From Mesonia algae (GTDB taxonomy: Bacteria > Bacteroidota > Bacteroidia > Flavobacteriales > Flavobacteriaceae): a stretch of 64,000 nt of DNA. Every line of letters starts with the position of its first letter. Within the stretch, counting starts at the first letter, position 1. Shown here in pieces: positions 60,290 to 64,000 of the stretch. Where the stretch lies: the NCBI RefSeq assembly GCF_003253545.1, contig NZ_QKYV01000006.1, positions 1 through 64,000 of the forward strand. Reading direction: 5' to 3'. A program made the translations under genes and the position numbers. Below the pieces are notes generated by a model. That model saw only the letters and a program-made list of their open reading frames with translations. It did no database searches and was not told the DNA's origin.

Positions 60290-61740
60290 GTGTTTAATTT
60301 TGAATTTTAAAAAGGAGTTGTAGTTTTTATTTAAAGAGGATTTTTGGGCTTCTAATCTAAAGATACTTCGGCTCTGCTTCGCTACGCTCAGTATGACAGT
60401 AACTTTTGATTTCTACTCATATTTTTACTTTTTCTCATTGCCGGAAAAAAAAAGAACCAAACCCGCCCGACCGGTACGAGCAAGAAGGTTTAAGTTGATA
60501 AATGTTTCTTTCTTTTCTTTTGCATTGCCCAAAAGAAACAAAAGTCTAGGCTTACGAAGCTTACTCTAAATTTATCGTTCGAGGCCTAAATTTTAAGAAC
60601 TCACTTCGCTCAAACAGCTTAAAATTTTACGCCCTTTTCACTTTAAATTTCACGAGTAATTTTCGATATGCCGTGTGCTTTCTATGGATATTTAGCGTTT
60701 CTAATCTAAAGATACTTCGGCTCCGCTGCGCTATGCTCAGTATGACAGTAGTTTTTGATTTTGTTATAACTGTTTTAAAAGTTTTTTATTAAACTAAAAA
60801 TCCTTTACTGCATTGCGTTTTGTTTTGACTGTAAGGTTATTTGTCATTTCGAAGGAGGAACGACTGAGAAATCTTTTTAAAAAGGAGTTGTAGTTTTTAA
60901 TAAAAACGCTTCATTAGAAAGGGTATTTAGAGTTTTTAAGCTAAAGATACTTCGACTCCGCTATGCTTCGCTCAGTATGACAGTAGTTTTTGATTTCTAT
61001 TTATATTTTTACTTTTTCCCATTGCCGGAAAAAGTAAGAAATCCGCTCGACCGTTACGAGCAAGAAGGTTTAAGTTGATAAATGTTTCTTTCTTTTCTTT
61101 TGCATTGCCCAAAAGAAACAAACCCGCCCGACCGATACGGGCAGGAGTCTAGGCTTACGAAGCTTACTCTAAATTTATCGTTCGAGGCCTAAATTTTAAG
61201 AACTCACTTCGCTCAAACAGCTTAAAATTTTACGCCCTTTTCACTTTAAATTTTACGAGTAATTTTCGATATGCCGTGTGCTTTCTATGGATATTTAGAG
61301 TTTCTAATCTAAAGATACTTCGGCTCCGCTGCGCTATGCTCAGTATGACAGTAGTTTTTGATTTTGTTATAACTGTTTTAAAAGTTTTTTATTAAAATAA
61401 AAATCCTTTAGTGCATTGCGTTTTGTTTTGACTGTAAAGTTATTTGTCATTTCGAAGGAGGGACGACTGAGAAATCTTTTTAAATAAGAGTTGTTGTTTT
61501 TAATAAAAACGCTCCATTAGAAAGAATTTTTAGAGTTTCTAAGCTAAAGATACTTCGACTCTGCTTCGCTACGCTCAGTATGACAGTATTTTTTGATTTT
61601 GTTATAATTGTTTTAAAAGTATTTTTGAGTTTTAAAATAAAGATCCCTGCATTCGGCAGGCAAGCTTGTTTTATTTTTCTGGCTTTTTAAAAAGAAAAAG
61701 TAAAAAGAGCGTTAAATAGAAAACTTTTGCTTTTTTTTGA
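60290..61740. repeat. Intergenic repeat block with a ~600-bp tandem duplication
   Basis: There is no gene here. REP-like units all lie in plus orientation (type A at about 60356, 60707, 60943, 61310, 61546; type B at about 60847 and 61447). The unit at about 60390-60970 is repeated at about 60990-61570 with few differences; the phrase TTACTCTAAATTTATCG starts at 60561 and again at 61164 (603 bp apart). It contains the TCTAGGCTTACGAAGC and TTTGCATTGCCCAAAAG families. Confidence 0.7.
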
Positions 61741-61780
61741 TGAATAATCGTAGATGACATTTCATTAGAAATCGAAGACC

Positions 61781-62878
61781 TTGAAACAATCTAGAAAAAT
61801 TTTATTAATCACCTCAGAGTTTCCTCCACAACCCGGTGGGATTGGCAATCATGCATTTCATTTGGCAAAATCTTTCCAAGAAAACGGAATTCAGGTTCAA
61901 GTTATAACAGATCAGCGTTCTGGGGAAGGAGAAGAAGAGAAGCAGTTTGATCAATTACAAAGTTTTAAGATTCTACGAATCAAGCGGAGAAGGCTAATTT
62001 TGGTCAGTTACCTTCATCGAATTCAAAAAGCTTTTCAGTTAGTGAAACAGCAAGACGTGGTTTTACTTTCAGGGAAATTTTCAATTTGGGTAGGCGGACT
62101 GCTAAGTTTGTTTATTCAGAAAGAATATGTGGCGGTGCTGCACGGGAGTGAAGTTTTGCTTCCGTCAAGTTTACAACGAAGGTTTACTCAATTTTGTCTT
62201 CGGAGGTTTTCTAAAATTGTAGCTGTTTCTCAGTATACTAAAAGCTTAGTTGCTCATTTGAAACTAAATCAGCTTAAAGTTATTCCTAATGGTTTTGATA
62301 TTTCTTCTTTCAAAAGCACTCCTAAAAATCATCTTCTGCTTCCTCTGCAATTGGTGACTGTAGGAAACGTGACCCCTAGAAAAGGACAACATAATATCAT
62401 AAAAGCTTTACCTTTAATTTTAGAAAAACACCCTCAACTCACCTATCATATTGTAGGAATTCCAACTACTCAGTCGGAATTACAGCAATTGGCAAAAAGT
62501 TTAGGGGTAGAAAAACATCTTGTTTTTTACGGAAGGGTTACTGAGGAAGAAAAATTAAAAATTTTAAAACAATCTACTCTTTTTATGATGTTGAGTGAAC
62601 ACACTCGCAAAGGGGATGTAGAAGGGTTTGGAATCGCCATTTTAGAAGCAAATGCATTAGGAGTCCCTGGTATTGGAGCGAAGGGCTGCGGAATAGAGGA
62701 TGCTATAGATAATTATGCATCGGGCGTGTTAGTGGATGCGAAAAATGCACGGGAAGTGGTACAAGCTATTGATGAGATATTAGAAGATTACGCACTCTAC
62801 AGTGAAAGAGCACTCAAATGGACACAAAATTTTACCTGGGATAAGATCATTCGGCAATATTTAGAATTTTTAAGTTAA
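61781..62878 (+). CDS. Glycosyltransferase family 4, detached from the main cluster
   Basis: The protein has 365 residues from TTG 61781. ITSEFPPQPGGIGNHAFHLA is the typical GT4 acceptor loop (P-P-x-x-G-G-I-x-x-H). The donor half has LVTVGNVTPRKGQHNIIKAL, LVFYGRVTEEEKLKILKQST and EGFGIAILEANALGVPGIGA with E-x7-E. It is separated from the cluster by 1.5 kb of repeats and followed by more, so it has its own promoter or belongs to a once-contiguous locus broken by repeats. Confidence 0.86.
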   Translation: MKQSRKILLITSEFPPQPGGIGNHAFHLAKSFQENGIQVQVITDQRSGEGEEEKQFDQLQSFKILRIKRRRLILVSYLHRIQKAFQLVKQQDVVLLSGKFSIWVGGLLSLFIQKEYVAVLHGSEVLLPSSLQRRFTQFCLRRFSKIVAVSQYTKSLVAHLKLNQLKVIPNGFDISSFKSTPKNHLLLPLQLVTVGNVTPRKGQHNIIKALPLILEKHPQLTYHIVGIPTTQSELQQLAKSLGVEKHLVFYGRVTEEEKLKILKQSTLFMMLSEHTRKGDVEGFGIAILEANALGVPGIGAKGCGIEDAIDNYASGVLVDAKNAREVVQAIDEILEDYALYSERALKWTQNFTWDKIIRQYLEFLS

Positions 62879-64000
62879 AGATACTTCGACTCCGCTGCGC
62901 TGCGCTCAGTATGACAGTGATTTTTGATTTCATTATAATTGTTTTAAAATAAAAACCCTTTACTCCTTTGCGTTTTGTTTTGACTGACAGGTTATTTGTC
63001 ATTTCGAAGGAGGCACGACTGAGAAATCTTTTTAAATAGGAGTTGTAGCTTTTATTTAAAGATGTTTCATTAAAAAGAATCTTTAGCTTTTCTAAGCTAA
63101 AGATTCTTCGGCTCCGCTGCGCTGCGCTCAGTATGACATTAGTTTTTTGATTTCTATTTATATTTTTACTTTTTCTCATTATCAGAAAAAGTAAGAAACC
63201 CGCCCGACTGGTACGGGCAGGAAGGTCTAGGCTTACGAAACTTACTCTAAATTTGTCGTTCGAGGACTAAATTTTAAGAACTCACTTCGCTCAAACAGCT
63301 TAAAATTTTACGTCCTTTTCACTTTAACCTTGCCAGACACACAGATTGGTTTTACGAGTAATATTCGATAGGCCGCAAGCTTTCAAAAGATTTTTTTTGT
63401 TGTTATTAGAATAATTTAAATTTTTCTTAGAAAGAGAACTGACCTACTTTTCATGAGTGTAGTAAAATCAAGAAAAAGCTTAGCGTTGGACGGGGAGGAT
63501 AGCCTAGCGAAGCGGTTTGCTATCCGCAGGATAAAGTTTTTTAGCAGATTTTCAAGTTCAGGAAAATCAGTCTAGATTTTTGCTTCTTTTTAGCAATGAA
63601 AAAGAAGAGGCAGCTTCTAGAATACTTAAGCAATAACAAAGTGAGTGAGTAAAATGAAGGGATTTTCCTTAAAAAGAATATTAAGATTTTCTAATCTAAA
63701 GATACTTCGGCTCTGCTTCGCTACGCTCAGTATGACAGTTATTTTTGATTTCATTATAATTGTTTTAAAATAAAAATCCTTTACTCCTTTGCGTTTTGTT
63801 TTGACTGACAGGTTATTTGTCATTTCGAAGGAGGCACGACTGAGAAATCTTTTCAAAAAAGGAGTTGGAGTTTTTATTTAAAAAATGCTTTATCAAAAAG
63901 AATATTAAGATTTTCTAAGTTAGAGATACTTCGACTCTGCTATGCTACGCTTAGTACGACAGTAACTTTTAATTTCTACTCATATTTTTACTTTTTCTCA
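62876..64000. repeat. Intergenic repeat block to the window end
   Basis: There is no gene here. Plus-oriented REP-like units occur (type A at about 62877, 63100, 63698, 63922; type B at about 62996 and 63816). The TCTAGGCTTACGAAAC family lies at about 63225-63395. The 180-bp element at 63422-63606 matches 18911-19088. The minus-strand ORFs at 62847-63179 and 63626-63856 are translations of these repeats. Confidence 0.65.

Noticed and set aside
62847-63856. Minus-strand ORFs of 110 and 76 codons sharing VILSAAQRSR-type phrases
   Set aside because: Both are translations of REP-like units, which explains the shared phrases.

Overview
The window is AT-rich and fits a marine-type member of the Flavobacteriaceae (Bacteroidota). 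The evidence is a type IX secretion (T9SS) C-terminal sorting domain, a PID-CTERM-like small protein, a Uup-type ABC-F ATPase, a short histone H1-like protein, TAnnTTTG-type -7 boxes, and a capsule locus rich in sulfotransferase-fold proteins. No rRNA, tRNA or CRISPR array was seen.

Region 1 (1-9.8 kb) is an accessory island. It opens with the 5' end of an IS110-family transposase (minus strand, cut by the window edge) and its structured non-coding flank. An array of seven cassettes follows, separated by eight related palindromic sites; the last site is degenerate. The first ten bases of a cassette are the exact reverse complement of ten bases near its end in six of seven cases, which is the arrangement expected of integron gene cassettes excised as circles. 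The site sequences do not match the canonical attC R box and no integrase is present, so this looks like an atypical cluster of attC sites without an integrase. Cargo comprises a TonB-C lipoprotein, a PD-(D/E)XK protein, a cassette with no sizeable ORF, a secreted NTR/TIMP-like protein, an unknown cytosolic protein, a 706-residue P-loop ATPase with Zn-knuckle and winged helix, and an unknown exported protein. A complete group II intron (4670-6571) sits in the right arm of site 6; removing it restores a 138-bp site, the same length as sites 3 and 7. A decayed IS110 C-terminus follows the array.

Region 2 (9.8-31.5 kb) holds a frameshifted exported protein, a TPR/LuxR-type regulator, a GLUG-repeat T9SS adhesin with a PID-CTERM-like partner, an unknown conserved gene, a histone H1-like gene, a POTRA/beta-barrel protein, an MBOAT O-acyltransferase (frameshifted) with an SGNH-like partner, a LolD-like ATPase with a tiny membrane protein, a methyltransferase and an ABC-F ATPase. 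Long gaps are mosaics of dispersed repeats.

Region 3 (31.6-62.9 kb) is a surface-polysaccharide locus almost entirely on the plus strand. It encodes Wza and Wzc homologues, a UDP-sugar dehydrogenase and 4-epimerase, and an ABC exporter (Wzm/Wzt). It also carries about a dozen glycosyltransferases, a DegT aminotransferase with WbqC, a UDP-glucuronate-type epimerase, four sulfotransferase-family proteins, two hexapeptide acetyltransferases and an asparagine-synthase-like protein without a glutaminase domain. The gene set suggests a uronic/amino-sugar-containing, probably sulfated and acetylated polysaccharide exported by an ABC transporter. The locus is followed by 1-1.5 kb repeat blocks, one containing a ~600-bp tandem duplication.
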